Origin: AWTP1-13 sp963840445
Lineage (GTDB): Bacteria; Pseudomonadota; Alphaproteobacteria; Rhizobiales; Hyphomicrobiaceae
DNA length: 64,000 nucleotides
Assembly (NCBI GenBank): GCA_963840445.1
Contig: CAWIZC010000041.1
Coordinates: 6,875-70,874, forward strand
Direction of reading: 5' to 3'
The notes under the pieces are model-generated. The model ran no database searches. It had not been told where the DNA came from and saw only the letters and a list, made by a program, of their open reading frames with translations. This document shows, one piece after another, positions 41,958-51,195 of this stretch (position 1 is the stretch's first letter; each line of letters begins with the position of its first letter). Position numbers and translations under genes: made by a program.

Positions 41958-42941
41958 TCACACTCCTTCGGGCAAAGCCTCCGCTCCACGTGCGTCCTGA
42001 ATTGGCGGCATCGCCTCTATCAACTCGTTGACCACGTCAAACACGGTCTTGGTTGGCCGCCGCGCCAGCCCTTCCAGCCGGTCGATCCGCACCTGAAATC
42101 CGGCCGCTTCCTCCGATCGCGAAGGTCGGTCCTCGACGATGTGGTCATCAGCCTCCAGGCCATGGCGCGCAAACAGGGTCGAGACGGCGGCTCGCGCATA
42201 CACGGCTTTGCCCGACGCCAGGATCAGGTCGGGAACGAACGGCGCCGCAGCCAGATCGGCGACGATGTCCATCAATTCGTCGGCGGCGCTCCAGTCCGCC
42301 CAGAAATCCAGCGTGCGCACCCGCAGGACGTGGTGTCGGTCGACTTTCGCTCGGGCAATGGCCTGAGCCATCGTGGGAAGCAGGTAGTGGGCGGGGCGCC
42401 GCGGTGAATTGTGATTGAAGAGTATCAGGTTGGTGGCGCGAACATTGTGATCCCTCAAGTACAGCCGCATCAGGTCGCCTGCCGCGATCTTCCCGAGGCT
42501 GTAGAGGCAGCCGACCTTGGTGGGCGTCGACTCGTCGATCTGGCCGACGAGCGGGCTTGGAAAAATCTTCGACGAGCTGGCGTAGAAGATGCGCATGCCG
42601 GGATGGCAGGTGCGGGCGTACTCCAGGGCAACATGCAGTGCGCTGACGTTGACGCGGACCATGTCGGCGACGACCGGCTCATAGGTGAATCCGGACCCGG
42701 TCGGTCCATGCACGGCAGCGAAGTGATAGATCCGATCGGGCGCCACGGAGCGGACAAGTGCTTCGACCTGCCGTTCGTCCGCCAGATCGGCGGCCGCGTA
42801 GGTGAAGTGCGGATCATCGTGCACGTACCGGCTTGTCGCCTGCCGGCCGACGCCAACCACGCGGTCGCCGCGCTTCAGGAGGGCTTGGGCAAGGTAGCTG
42901 CCGTCCTGACCGTTGACGCCCAGCACCAGCGCCCGGGCCAT
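41958..42941 (-). CDS. GDP-mannose 4,6-dehydratase-like NAD(P)-dependent sugar epimerase/dehydratase
   Basis: 327 residues. Extended-SDR fold with an N-terminal ALVLGVNGQDGSYLAQALL, the Gmd-like GxxGxDG nucleotide motif, then IYHFAAVHGPTGSGFTYEP. The catalytic region has ASSSKIF and the Tyr-Lys pair in CLYSLGKIAAGDLMRLYL, followed by ATNLILFNHNSPRRP, a strong Gmd signature, and DFWADWSAADELMDIV. Probably makes an activated deoxysugar for surface glycan. The ATG overlaps the stop of the upstream methyltransferase by one base (TGATG), so they form one unit. Confidence 0.82.
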   Translation of the reverse strand: MARALVLGVNGQDGSYLAQALLKRGDRVVGVGRQATSRYVHDDPHFTYAAADLADERQVEALVRSVAPDRIYHFAAVHGPTGSGFTYEPVVADMVRVNVSALHVALEYARTCHPGMRIFYASSSKIFPSPLVGQIDESTPTKVGCLYSLGKIAAGDLMRLYLRDHNVRATNLILFNHNSPRRPAHYLLPTMAQAIARAKVDRHHVLRVRTLDFWADWSAADELMDIVADLAAAPFVPDLILASGKAVYARAAVSTLFARHGLEADDHIVEDRPSRSEEAAGFQVRIDRLEGLARRPTKTVFDVVNELIEAMPPIQDARGAEALPEGV

Positions 42942-44281
42942 CAGCCGGCGCCTTTGGCGAACATGAGATCAGCCAGGCGGCCACTCTCGCCTTCTGCGCT
43001 GGCGAGCGCGGCGGCATAGTTGGCGGCCGACACGACCTCGATCTGCGGCAGGGGAAAGATCATCTTCGTGCCGGCCAGAATCGTGTCTTTCTCGCGCTGC
43101 AGGAACTCTTTGCGGAAGTGCCAGGGCAGCACGAGATAGTAGTCGGGCTTTTGCGCCCGGGACTCGGCTTCCGATACGATCGGGATTTCGGTGCCCAACG
43201 TTCGCGACCCAACCTTTTGCGGGTTCCTGTCTGCGGCACAGTCGACCGTCAGACGGTTGACGCCATACCACTGGAGCAACACGTTGCCCTTGGTCGACGC
43301 CCCATAGATGTGAATTCGCTGCGCTTTCGCACGAATGTCGAACAACAGCTTGGACAGGTCCCATTTCAGGCCGCCGATGCGGCGTTCGAAGGCTGCATAG
43401 GGCTCGCTCGTGTCGAGCTCCATCTGAAACTCGGCGATGCGCAGGCGTGTCAGGAAGGTGCGATCGTTCGGCGTCCCGTAGGCCGAATTGGATGCGTGAC
43501 AGGCATAGCAGCGGATGCTGCCGCCATTGATGTCGTTGATGCTGGCCCGGAATATGCGCAGGTCGGCCTTCTTCATTATCGCTTCCAGTACGGCCAGGCT
43601 GTAGTACTCCAGATGCTCATGGCATATCGTGTCGAAGGAATTCTGCAGCAGCATGAGCGGCAGATAGGACATCTCGAAGACCCAGATCCCGTCCTTCTTC
43701 AATAGCAGCTTGACCTTCCGCGCGAAGTCGACGGGGTCTTCCAAGTCATAGAACATCGCGATCGATGTGACGACGTCCACGCCGCCGGCCGGAAGTACGG
43801 CCAGAGCCTGCTCGGAAGGGAACACGGTGTTGATGACGACGGTGCCGTCGCGGATCTCGTTGGCGATATCCGATGGATCGACGCCATAGCGGGTCGAGCC
43901 TTCGGGATAGTTCGACAAGAGTGTTCCGTCATTGCAGCCGATATCGACCACGGTTGGTTTGGGCGACGGTATGGTCTCAAGCACGTTATGGACTATGGAC
44001 TTCAAATGCCGACGCATCGTTTCGTTGGTGGCGGACCGGTACCAGTAGTTCGAGTAGAGTATCTCCGGTGGGAACGAATGGGCCAATTGCAGCAGCCCGC
44101 AGCCGTGCTCGTTTGCGGTGACGTCGCAGCGGACCAGGCGTGTCGGCAGTTTGCGCAACGGCGGCTGAATAGTTCCGGGTTTCGAGAAAGAGCCCTGCAG
44201 GTATTGCATGCCCAGGTCGATGGCGGTCGTCAAATGGGCCGATCCGCAAATCCGGCAGGTCTGACGATAAACTGGATGCAA
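42941..44281 (-). CDS. Sugar C-methyltransferase-type SAM enzyme (TylC3-like)
   Basis: 446 residues with three parts. The N-terminal zinc-binding module is CRICGSAHLTTAIDLGMQYL with later Cys/His. The SAM-binding domain contains VVDIGCNDGTLLSNYPEG, YGVDPSDIA and VTSIAMFYDLEDPVDF, then CHEHLEYYSLAVLE. The C-terminal Rossmann-like domain has IHIYGASTKGNVLLQWYG and the closing YYLVLPWHFRKEFLQRE. This is the architecture of NDP-hexose 3-C-methyltransferases and relatives. With the gmd-like gene it suggests synthesis of a branched or methylated sugar. Confidence 0.82.
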   Translation of the reverse strand: MHPVYRQTCRICGSAHLTTAIDLGMQYLQGSFSKPGTIQPPLRKLPTRLVRCDVTANEHGCGLLQLAHSFPPEILYSNYWYRSATNETMRRHLKSIVHNVLETIPSPKPTVVDIGCNDGTLLSNYPEGSTRYGVDPSDIANEIRDGTVVINTVFPSEQALAVLPAGGVDVVTSIAMFYDLEDPVDFARKVKLLLKKDGIWVFEMSYLPLMLLQNSFDTICHEHLEYYSLAVLEAIMKKADLRIFRASINDINGGSIRCYACHASNSAYGTPNDRTFLTRLRIAEFQMELDTSEPYAAFERRIGGLKWDLSKLLFDIRAKAQRIHIYGASTKGNVLLQWYGVNRLTVDCAADRNPQKVGSRTLGTEIPIVSEAESRAQKPDYYLVLPWHFRKEFLQREKDTILAGTKMIFPLPQIEVVSAANYAAALASAEGESGRLADLMFAKGAG

Positions 44282-44569
44282 GGCAGAACTCCTGTTTATT
44301 CTGCGAGAGAACGCAGTTTCACGCGCGATATCTGTTATCTATTATAGTAAAAGTGCGCCGCGTTTTCTGTGAACGCTGGTGGATATGCCCCGTTGATCAA
44401 TCGACACAATCGCAATTGTCGGTATCAATATGATGCAGCATGGGCAGATCGATCGTGGATGTCCACCGGATTGGAGGCAGTCAGCTTCGGTTACCGTGCA
44501 TATCCGGATGTTCGCCGCAGCGCATGCGCAGACCCTATCGTGTGCATGATACAGGATAGACGAGAGCCG
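44282..44569. promoter_or_regulatory. Intergenic region between divergent glycan genes, with an AT-rich segment
   Basis: The segment near 44328-44352 (GATATCTGTTATCTATTATA) is much more AT-rich than its surroundings and lies between the divergent methyltransferase and glycosyltransferase genes. It is the likely site of promoters for both. No conserved operator was recognised. Confidence 0.4.
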
Positions 44570-45896
44570 ATGAATTATGCCGCGTCAAAACCGAGAATGG
44601 CGATCGCGAGCAACTGCGAGGACAGCTCGTGTGGGATCGCCGCCTACACCCGGGTTCGGGCGGAGGCGCTCGCGGAGTTTTTTGAGGTCACAGTGCTTGA
44701 CCTGCGATCCGCGAGCCTAATGAGGCCACCGGGTCGGCGCCGTGAAGCCAGCCTCAGAATTGATGAGATATGCAGCATTCTTCCCCAGTTTGACGTGGCC
44801 GTCCTCGAACTCGGAGTTCGGCATCTGGGGAGGGACACTGCCGGACTGCGTCGATCGCCTGTCGCGCTGCTGCGCGGCCGCAAAAAGACTGATCCTGACC
44901 ATGCACTCGGTCTATGCGGATAGACAGGTCGGTGGGGATTTCGCACACGCCCAAGCCAGCGTTCTCGCGGGCCTCGCGCACCGGAAGAAGGATCGGCCGT
45001 ATTGCCTGATAACGCATTCAAAGAAGGAACATGAAATATTGCGGACGGTGCATGGTATTGCCAATGCCGACAGCCATCCTCTTTGCTTCGTAACGGCCGC
45101 GCAAAAGCAGAGGAGACGCTCGAATGAGGGGTGGAGGGCGAAGCTTGGCTTGTCGAAGGACGATCAAGTCATCGGCTTGTTCGGGTCCTTTTCGAGATAC
45201 AAAGACAACAAGTGTGTTTTGCGGGCTCTAAGCTATCTGCCAGCCAATTATAAACTGGTGTTCGTCGGCGGGGCGCATCCGTTTTCTCGAAAGCCGTATG
45301 AATACGACGGCAATCTGGCGGAGATCGTCAATGTGATCGATGATATGGCCGGAACCCCCCGGGCAATCGAAAACCGGGTGTCGTTTTTGGGGGTGGTCGA
45401 TGACGACGCGTTTCTTGAGGCCATGGAAAGTTGTGATTTTGTCGTCGTCCCCTACCACGACGCGGGTCAACTCGCGAGCGGCGTAGCGTCGATTGCTTTC
45501 GAGTTGGGCAAACGCATAGTCGCGACCAACAGCGATGTGCTCGCGGAGTACAAGGGCTTCTACGGCGACTGCTTCGAGCAATTCGATATCGGCAACCATT
45601 TCGAGCTGCGCGACAAGGTTCTGCACTTCGACCCAGGCAAGGCGCGACGGGCGAAGGAAGCCAGGGACCGGTACACGCCCGAGTTGATGGCTGAGCTGCA
45701 TCACTCCATTTTTGCGGAACTCCGCGATCCGGCGTATCGCAATGACGTGCAGCCTCAGAAGATCGCCGCCTTGGTCGAGTCATTGCGTCCGCCCTCAACA
45801 GGGGGAATGGGCGCAAGGGCCGGGGCATTTCTGCATTTGACAGTATCGAATCCACGGCGAGCGTTGACGGTCCTGAAGCGAAAGGTGAGCGCTTGA
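44570..45896 (+). pseudogene. GT4-like glycosyltransferase, split by one frameshift
   Basis: The N-terminus (MNYAASKPRMAIASNCEDSS, GIAAYTRVRAEALAEFFEV, FDVAVLEL) is in one frame. The rest (EFGIWGGTLPDCVDRL, ILTMHSVYADR, IGLFGSFSRYKDNKCVLRAL, YKLVFVGGAHPFSRKPYEYD, FLGVVDDDAFLEAMESCDFV, VPYHDAGQLASGVASIAFELG, RIVATNSDVLAEY, split here) is in another. Deleting one G at about 44812-44813 joins them as VLELEFGIWGG. The fold and the C-terminal sugar-nucleotide region fit a GT-B enzyme. The region is less GC-rich than flanking genes. Overlaps the next gene by TTGA. Confidence 0.75.
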
Positions 45897-46648
45897 CCCA
45901 TATCCCAACCGCACTGACCAGCCTGACGCGGCAGGCGCGCGACCGCGTCAGCTTTGGTTTTTCCAAGCTGCTGCATCGCAGGGTGTCGGTTGAGCGTTTC
46001 AACACCCTCCTGGATGACGAGGCGCGGCAGCACTATTCGCCGGCGGTCAAGACGCTCTGGCGCGTGGTCCCCGATGTCATGCGCAGGAAGATCGAGAGGG
46101 CCAACGTGCAGCAGGGCTACATGCTGGCCGCCGTCGAGCAGCTGGCCGGCGGCTTGTGGGACAGACAGATGCTGTGCGTGGGCAGTTTCGAGGACACCGC
46201 CTGCTATTCCCTGCAGGCGCTCGGCTATCGGATCGAGGCCATAGATCCATCGCTTAACGTCGATCTCGCCGCATACCGGCGCGAGCATCCGGAACGGTTG
46301 GGAACCTACGACCTCGTATTCTCGACCTCCGTGATCGAGCACGTGCCCGAGGATGAAGCCTTCGTGGCCGACATGGTGGCGTTCCTGGCGCCGGGCGGCT
46401 ATGCGGTGCTGACCTGTGACTACAATGACAGCTGGACGCCGGATCAGCCGAAGCCATCAACGGACGTGAGAATTTATACGCGGCATGACATGGAGCGGCT
46501 CGTCACTGCCATGGGCGACGTCGAGCTGCTTGATGAGCCCGATTGGGAGGATCACGTGCCCGATTTCACGATTTCAGAGGCGGGCAACGATATGCACTAC
46601 GGCTTCGCGTCGCTCGCGGTTCGGCGGCGGAGCCGGCTTGCGCAGTAG
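45893..46648 (+). CDS. SAM-dependent methyltransferase, class I
   Basis: 251 residues from TTG 45893, overlapping the glycosyltransferase stop, with AAGGTGA upstream. A helical N-terminal part is followed by a Rossmann domain: MLCVGSFEDTACYSLQALGY (motif I, degenerate), IEAIDPSLNVDL, YDLVFSTSVIEHVPEDEAFV, and FLAPGGYAVLTCDYND. Then comes DVRIYTRHDMERLV. The gene is coupled to the glycosyltransferase and so probably modifies a glycan. The exact acceptor is unknown. Confidence 0.75.
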   Translation: MTHIPTALTSLTRQARDRVSFGFSKLLHRRVSVERFNTLLDDEARQHYSPAVKTLWRVVPDVMRRKIERANVQQGYMLAAVEQLAGGLWDRQMLCVGSFEDTACYSLQALGYRIEAIDPSLNVDLAAYRREHPERLGTYDLVFSTSVIEHVPEDEAFVADMVAFLAPGGYAVLTCDYNDSWTPDQPKPSTDVRIYTRHDMERLVTAMGDVELLDEPDWEDHVPDFTISEAGNDMHYGFASLAVRRRSRLAQ

Positions 46649-46655
46649 CCCAGGA

Positions 46656-47180
46656 TCAGGACGGTCCGCGTGACGCGGCGTCGGCCTTATCGAGGATCAG
46701 CGTCAGGCCGATCAGGTTGCTGTCGATGAACTGGATCTCGATGACCTGCTTGGCGCCGACAAGGACGATATCCATGTTGGCGTTGAGGCTCTGGCCGCGC
46801 ACGGCGACGCGGAAGCCCTTGGGCGTGACAGTGCCGGTCACCTCGCCGCTCATGTCGCGCACCAGCTCCTTCCAGGTGCCGGCGATGGCCCCTTCCTTGT
46901 AGGTGACGGCGCTCTGGATCTCGACGTTGCCGCCCGCCGACGCGCAGCGGATGGACTGCTTCAAGTCATGGCCGTCCCCGGCAATGATGTAGGTGACGCG
47001 GCACTTGACGGCTTCTGTGTTGCCGTCCTTGACGCCGAAGCGGCCCTCCCCGACCCAGCGGCCGGAAAGCCTCTCGAACGGTGAGGGATCCTCAGCCCTG
47101 GCAGGCATTTGCCCGAGCAGGATCGCCAGGGCAGCAAGCAAGGCACTGAATTGCAATGCGCGCAGCAGACGAGCCGACAT
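46656..47180 (-). CDS. Exported hypothetical protein
   Basis: 174 residues. Signal peptide ending PARAE, then a small beta-rich domain: PFERLSGRWVGEGRFGVKDG, two Cys (VKCRVTYIIAG, KQSIRCASAGG), and ITGTW-like repeats (AIAGTWKELVRDMSGEVTGT). Looks like a periplasmic lipocalin-type or heme-binding-like barrel; no ligand can be named. Convergent with the methyltransferase gene with 7 bases between stops. Confidence 0.6.
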   Translation of the reverse strand: MSARLLRALQFSALLAALAILLGQMPARAEDPSPFERLSGRWVGEGRFGVKDGNTEAVKCRVTYIIAGDGHDLKQSIRCASAGGNVEIQSAVTYKEGAIAGTWKELVRDMSGEVTGTVTPKGFRVAVRGQSLNANMDIVLVGAKQVIEIQFIDSNLIGLTLILDKADAASRGPS

Positions 47181-47286
47181 CCACGTCCATCCCGATTGCG
47201 GCCGGACACCGAAGGGCCGGCCAGTTTGTCCAGACTTTAGCGCACCGTTTCGTCAGCCGTCGGCTGGGCGTGCTGCCGCAGAGGCT

Positions 47287-48579
47287 TCACAGCAACGCAA
47301 ACTTAGCAATAAACAGGACGGCAAGAATCGCTACCGCGGCCGACACGTCGCGGGGCCGTCCGGCCAGCAGCTTGATCGCGGCGTAGGCAATGAAGCCGAA
47401 CGCGATGCCGTGGGCGATGGAAAACGTCAGCGGCATGGCGATGATGACCACCACGGCCGGCACGTACTCGGTGACGTCGGTGAAGTCGATCTCGGCAACA
47501 GCGCTCATCATCAGGCAGGCCACGTAGATCAGTGCCGGCGCCGTGGCGAAGGCCGGGATGGCGCCGGCCAGGGGGGCGAAGAACAGGGCGGCCAGGAACA
47601 GCACGGCGACCGCCACGGCGACCAATCCCGTTCGTCCGCCGGCATTCACGCCGGCTGCGCTCTCGATATAGCTCGTGGTGGTGGACGTGCCGAGGAGGGC
47701 ACCGGCCATGGCTGCCGCAGAATCGGCGGTGAGCGCCCGCTGCGCGCGCGGTAGCGTTCCGTCGGGCTTGACGAGGCCCGCCTTGTGGGCGACGCCGACC
47801 AGCGTGCCGGTATTGTCGAACACGTCGACGAAGAAGAACGTGAAGACGATGGCGATCACGCCGATCTCGAGCGCCTTGACGATGTCGAGCTTGAGCAGCA
47901 CGGGCGCGATCGAAGGCGGCAGCGAGACGAAACCGCCGCTGAAGCTGGTCAAGCCGAGGCCCGCGCCTGCGCCGGCCGCTCCCAGGATGCCGATGAGGAT
48001 GGCGCCCGGTATCTTGCGGGCGTCGAGGGCTGCCATCAGCAGGAAGGCCACCACTGCGATGACTACGGCCGGTGCCTTGAGGTTGCCGATCGTCACCAGC
48101 GTCGCCGGGTGCGCGGTAATGATGCCGGCGCTCTTCAGGCCGATGATGGCCAGGAACAGTCCGATGCCGGCGGCGATGGACAGCTTGAGGCTGCGCGGAA
48201 TGGCATTGATCACCCACTCGCGGATGCCCGTCAGGCTGACGATCAGAAACAGCACGCCAGACAGGAAAACGGCGCCCAGGGCGGTTTCCCAGGCGTGCCC
48301 CATGCCCTTGACCACGCCGTAGGTAAAGTAGGCGTTGAGGCCCATGCCCGGTGCCAGCGCTACCGGATAGTTGGCGTACAGGCCCATCAGTGCCGAACCG
48401 AGCGCCGCGGCCAGGCAGGTGGCCACGAACACCGCACCCCGGTCCATGCCGGCATCGGCCAGAATCGCAGGATTGACGAAGATGATGTAAGCCATGGTCA
48501 TGAACGTGGTCAGACCGGCCAGCAGTTCGGTGCGCACGGTGGTGCCGTGCTCCTGCAACGCAAAAGTGCGCTCGAGCAT
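47287..48579 (-). CDS. NCS2-family purine permease (AzgA/GhxP type)
   Basis: 430 residues, about 12-14 membrane segments. Family motifs are LAGLTTFMTMAYIIFVNPAI near the N-terminus, VALAPGMGLNAYFTYGVVKG, FFFVDVFDNTGTLVGVA, and the substrate-site STTTSYIESAAGVNAGGRTG. It imports hypoxanthine, guanine or adenine by proton symport; which one cannot be told. No purine riboswitch is seen in the short upstream region. Confidence 0.9.
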   Translation of the reverse strand: MLERTFALQEHGTTVRTELLAGLTTFMTMAYIIFVNPAILADAGMDRGAVFVATCLAAALGSALMGLYANYPVALAPGMGLNAYFTYGVVKGMGHAWETALGAVFLSGVLFLIVSLTGIREWVINAIPRSLKLSIAAGIGLFLAIIGLKSAGIITAHPATLVTIGNLKAPAVVIAVVAFLLMAALDARKIPGAILIGILGAAGAGAGLGLTSFSGGFVSLPPSIAPVLLKLDIVKALEIGVIAIVFTFFFVDVFDNTGTLVGVAHKAGLVKPDGTLPRAQRALTADSAAAMAGALLGTSTTTSYIESAAGVNAGGRTGLVAVAVAVLFLAALFFAPLAGAIPAFATAPALIYVACLMMSAVAEIDFTDVTEYVPAVVVIIAMPLTFSIAHGIAFGFIAYAAIKLLAGRPRDVSAAVAILAVLFIAKFALL

Positions 48580-48735
48580 GTTCGAATCCCCCCAACTGCC
48601 CGAAATCAGCTAGCGGAGCACACCACAAAGGGCGGCAAATTTCTATGCCGGGCGGGCCACAGTGGGGTCGGGTCTTGGCAGGGAGGAATGAATTTCAGCG
48701 CATCGGCTGTGGACGAAGCGTCTGATGCCTGCGTT

Positions 48736-49224
48736 TCAGGCCGTTTTGTGCAGGGTGTTCAGGAACGCCTCGAGTGCGGCCACAGCAAATGCACGCATAT
48801 TGGCCTGCCGGTCGGTGCTGCCGGTCTCGATGGTCAGTGCCCGCTCCACCGGCCCGGCCACCGCGATGCAGGAGTGGCCGGCCGCATCACCATAGCGATT
48901 GCCGGTCGGCCCGGTTGCGCCAGTCTCGGACAGGCCCCAAACCGCCGCATGGTGCTCGCGGACGGTGCGCGCTGTCAGCTGGGCGTAGGGCTCGCTGGCG
49001 GGGCGCATGCCGGCCATGGTCGCCGTGTCGATGCCGAGCAGTGCGCGCCGCGATGCCGCAGTATAGACGACGGCTCCGCCCAGAAAATAGGCCGATGCGC
49101 CAGGCACCGCCAGCAGCGCGGCGGAGATCAGGCCGCCAGTGGACGACTCGCTGACGGCAACCGTCTGGCGCCGCTCTATGAGGATGGCCGCGATCTGCTC
49201 GGCGATCGGGATCAGCTTCTGCAT
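48736..49224 (-). CDS. pncC: CinA C-terminal-domain nicotinamide-nucleotide amidohydrolase
   Basis: 162 residues, matching the stand-alone PncC form. Landmarks are VAVSESSTGGLISAALLAVPG with the expected Ser-rich loop, the YFLGGAVVYTAASRRALLG segment, and GLSETGATGPTGNRYGDAAG, which contains the TGxxGP motif. Converts nicotinamide mononucleotide to nicotinate mononucleotide in NAD recycling. It starts 4 bases after the CitE-like lyase gene ends. Confidence 0.85.
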   Translation of the reverse strand: MQKLIPIAEQIAAILIERRQTVAVSESSTGGLISAALLAVPGASAYFLGGAVVYTAASRRALLGIDTATMAGMRPASEPYAQLTARTVREHHAAVWGLSETGATGPTGNRYGDAAGHSCIAVAGPVERALTIETGSTDRQANMRAFAVAALEAFLNTLHKTA

Positions 49225-49228
49225 CGGA

Positions 49229-50113
49229 TCAACGCTCCACGGCGGCCAATTCCTCGGCCCGCGCCAGCAGGCGGCGCATGTTGTTATAGATCGGCACCTC
49301 GATCATCGAGCCGTCCACCGTCACGCGCGATTCGCCGCGCGCACGGGCCGCCTCGAACGCGGCGATAATGGCGCGCGCCCGTGCCGCTTCCTCGGCGTTG
49401 GGAGTAAGGACGCCATTGATGATCGCGGCATGGCCGGGCGCCACAGTGGCCTTGGCCTTGTAGCCGAGCCGGCGCGCCCAGCGCGTATCGCGCTCGACGC
49501 CCTGCTCGTCGCGCCAGGTGAACGGACAGTCGACGGCGGCGACGCCGGCCGCCACGCAGTCGACGAGGAAGCGCTGGCGAGAGAAGGCGAGCTCGATGCC
49601 GTCGTGACCGCGCTCGGCGCCGAGGTCGGCCGCCAGGTCCTCCGAGGCCATCAGGCAGGCGCGCACGCGCTTGCTGGAGCGGGCGATGGCCACCGTCTGC
49701 ACCAGGCCTCGCGCCAATTCGATGTTGGGCCAGATGGCGGTCGAGCCTTCGGGCAGGCCGTACTCGCGCTCGAGCCGCGTGATCTCGGCATCGAGGCGCA
49801 CGATGTGCTCGGGCTCTGCAACCTTGGGCAGGCCGACGACGTCGGGAGCGCCGCGCATGACGGCCGCGAGATCGTCCATGCCGTCACCGGCCAGTGGATT
49901 GACGCGCACGCCAACCACGTAGCCAGCCTCGCGCCAGGTGCGGAACACCTCGGGCGCCAGCGCTCGCGCCTTTGGCCGCAGCGCCGGCGGCGTGAAGTCC
50001 TCCAGCTCCTGGATCAGCACGTCGGCTCGGCTCGCCGGCGCCGCCTGCAACAGAGCGCCTTCGTCGGCGCCGTCCACGAACAGCCAGGAGCGGCAGAGAT
50101 GGGCAGGGCGCAC
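49229..50113 (-). CDS. CitE/HpcH-family CoA ester lyase
   Basis: 294 residues. TIM-barrel aldolase/citrate-lyase family: SWLFVDGADEGALLQAA, ADVLIQELEDFTPPALRPKA (usual DLEDAVxP), VGVRVNPLAGDGMDDL, PDVVGLPKVAEPEHI, WPNIELARGLV, and ASEDLAADLGAERG. CitE-like enzymes cleave malyl-, citramalyl- or citryl-CoA type thioesters. The specific substrate is unknown. Co-transcribed with pncC downstream. Confidence 0.82.
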   Translation of the reverse strand: MRPAHLCRSWLFVDGADEGALLQAAPASRADVLIQELEDFTPPALRPKARALAPEVFRTWREAGYVVGVRVNPLAGDGMDDLAAVMRGAPDVVGLPKVAEPEHIVRLDAEITRLEREYGLPEGSTAIWPNIELARGLVQTVAIARSSKRVRACLMASEDLAADLGAERGHDGIELAFSRQRFLVDCVAAGVAAVDCPFTWRDEQGVERDTRWARRLGYKAKATVAPGHAAIINGVLTPNAEEAARARAIIAAFEAARARGESRVTVDGSMIEVPIYNNMRRLLARAEELAAVER

Positions 50114-50485
50114 GGGCAGCTCATCCGTTGAGGATAATGGCGCAGCCGAGCTTCGCCACCGAAATCGGGATTGATTTCTAGCGTACTACGCTGGCGGCAC
50201 GTGTGCCACCCCAGCTTCGCGCTGCGCGCGGGGGTCGCGCATGGCACACGTGCAACCGCTGGCGCTTGCACGGTCGCCTTCTGAAACGTTGGTGCCAGGC
50301 GTTCGAGGACTGAGCCCGAGAGCGGCAAGCCGCAGAAGGATCCGCGCTCCGGTATGGAGCACGGGGGGTGGTCCGAACAGAGGGCGCCGTCTTCTGGAAA
50401 GCCTGCTTGGTGTCATCAGGGCAAGCACCCGGGTTTACGAAACCGGGGCGCACGTCGCTGCCAAACTCGCGGCCACGGAGATCCG

Positions 50486-50611
50486 TCAACCGCCAGTGCT
50501 CTTGTTCTCGTACAGGTTGCTGTCATCGCCCGGACGCGGGCCCGCCAGTGCTACGTTCACTGCGCCCAGCGACAGCAAGGCGGCCAGGATGGCGATTGAG
50601 GCCCTCTTCAT
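50486..50611 (-). CDS. 41-residue exported peptide
   Basis: AAGGGAAG lies 7 bases before ATG 50611. The product MKRASIAILAALLSLGAVNV continues ALAGPRPGDDSNLYENKSTG G, that is a signal peptide cleaved after ALA, leaving a short acidic peptide. The clean start signal and signal peptide make it a convincing small gene. Function unknown. Confidence 0.55.
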   Translation of the reverse strand: MKRASIAILAALLSLGAVNVALAGPRPGDDSNLYENKSTGG

Positions 50612-51195
50612 GACTGCTTCCCTTTATTTGCTGCGAGCTTGCTCGCTTGACAGCAGGGAAACGAATTCGGCCTGCGGAAGGTTTGCCGGCTCGCGGGCCT
50701 GTGAGCAGTGTTGATCGGCTGCGGCTCGGCTCGAGCCCTGCCAAAGGTTGCGAGTTGGAGCCATCACAGCCGAAGCCCGTCGTGGCTGAGGCCTAGTCGG
50801 ATCGAGGCGGTCGTTGCGATCCTATTCATGATCAACCCGCCACCCGCTCTTTGTGTGCCAAAACAAGCGCGAGGCGGGATCGAGCCGCGGGGCTGTCGGC
50901 CGGGGAGCCGGCTCTATGTTGGCGGAGACGGAGGGATTCGAAGGGAAATTCAACTCTTTGGATGCGCTAGGAGTTTCTCGGCCCAAGACCAGACACCCGC
51001 CAGTTTGCCCACCATTCGGCAAATGGGAGAACCTCACCATTCCCGATCGCGCACGTTATCCACAAAACACCAACGGCCGAGCGCATCCGCTATCATCCAC
51101 CTCCATCCGATAGGATAATTCGCATTCTTCTGGATCTTCCCTCTGTCCGCATTGTCTGCCTAATTGGGCAAAGGAACCTGATCCGAGAGGGTGTG
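50612..51195. other. Region with no supported gene; holds a tRNA-Ser fragment
   Basis: About 580 bp with no ORF backed by a ribosome-binding site. The only recognised element is the tRNA-Ser 3' fragment at 50920-50943. Base composition falls toward the right end, consistent with entry into inserted DNA. Confidence 0.5.
50920..50943 (-). other. 3' end of a tRNA-Ser gene (candidate attachment-site remnant)
   Basis: On the minus strand the sequence TTCGAATCCCTCC continues GTCTCCGCCA, exactly the T-loop, 3' T-stem and acceptor end with CCA of a typical tRNA-Ser. The bases 5' of it (TTTCCC) do not complete the T-stem, and no D- or anticodon arm follows upstream. Such 3' tRNA pieces are the usual identity block of integrative elements. 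Confidence 0.6.
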
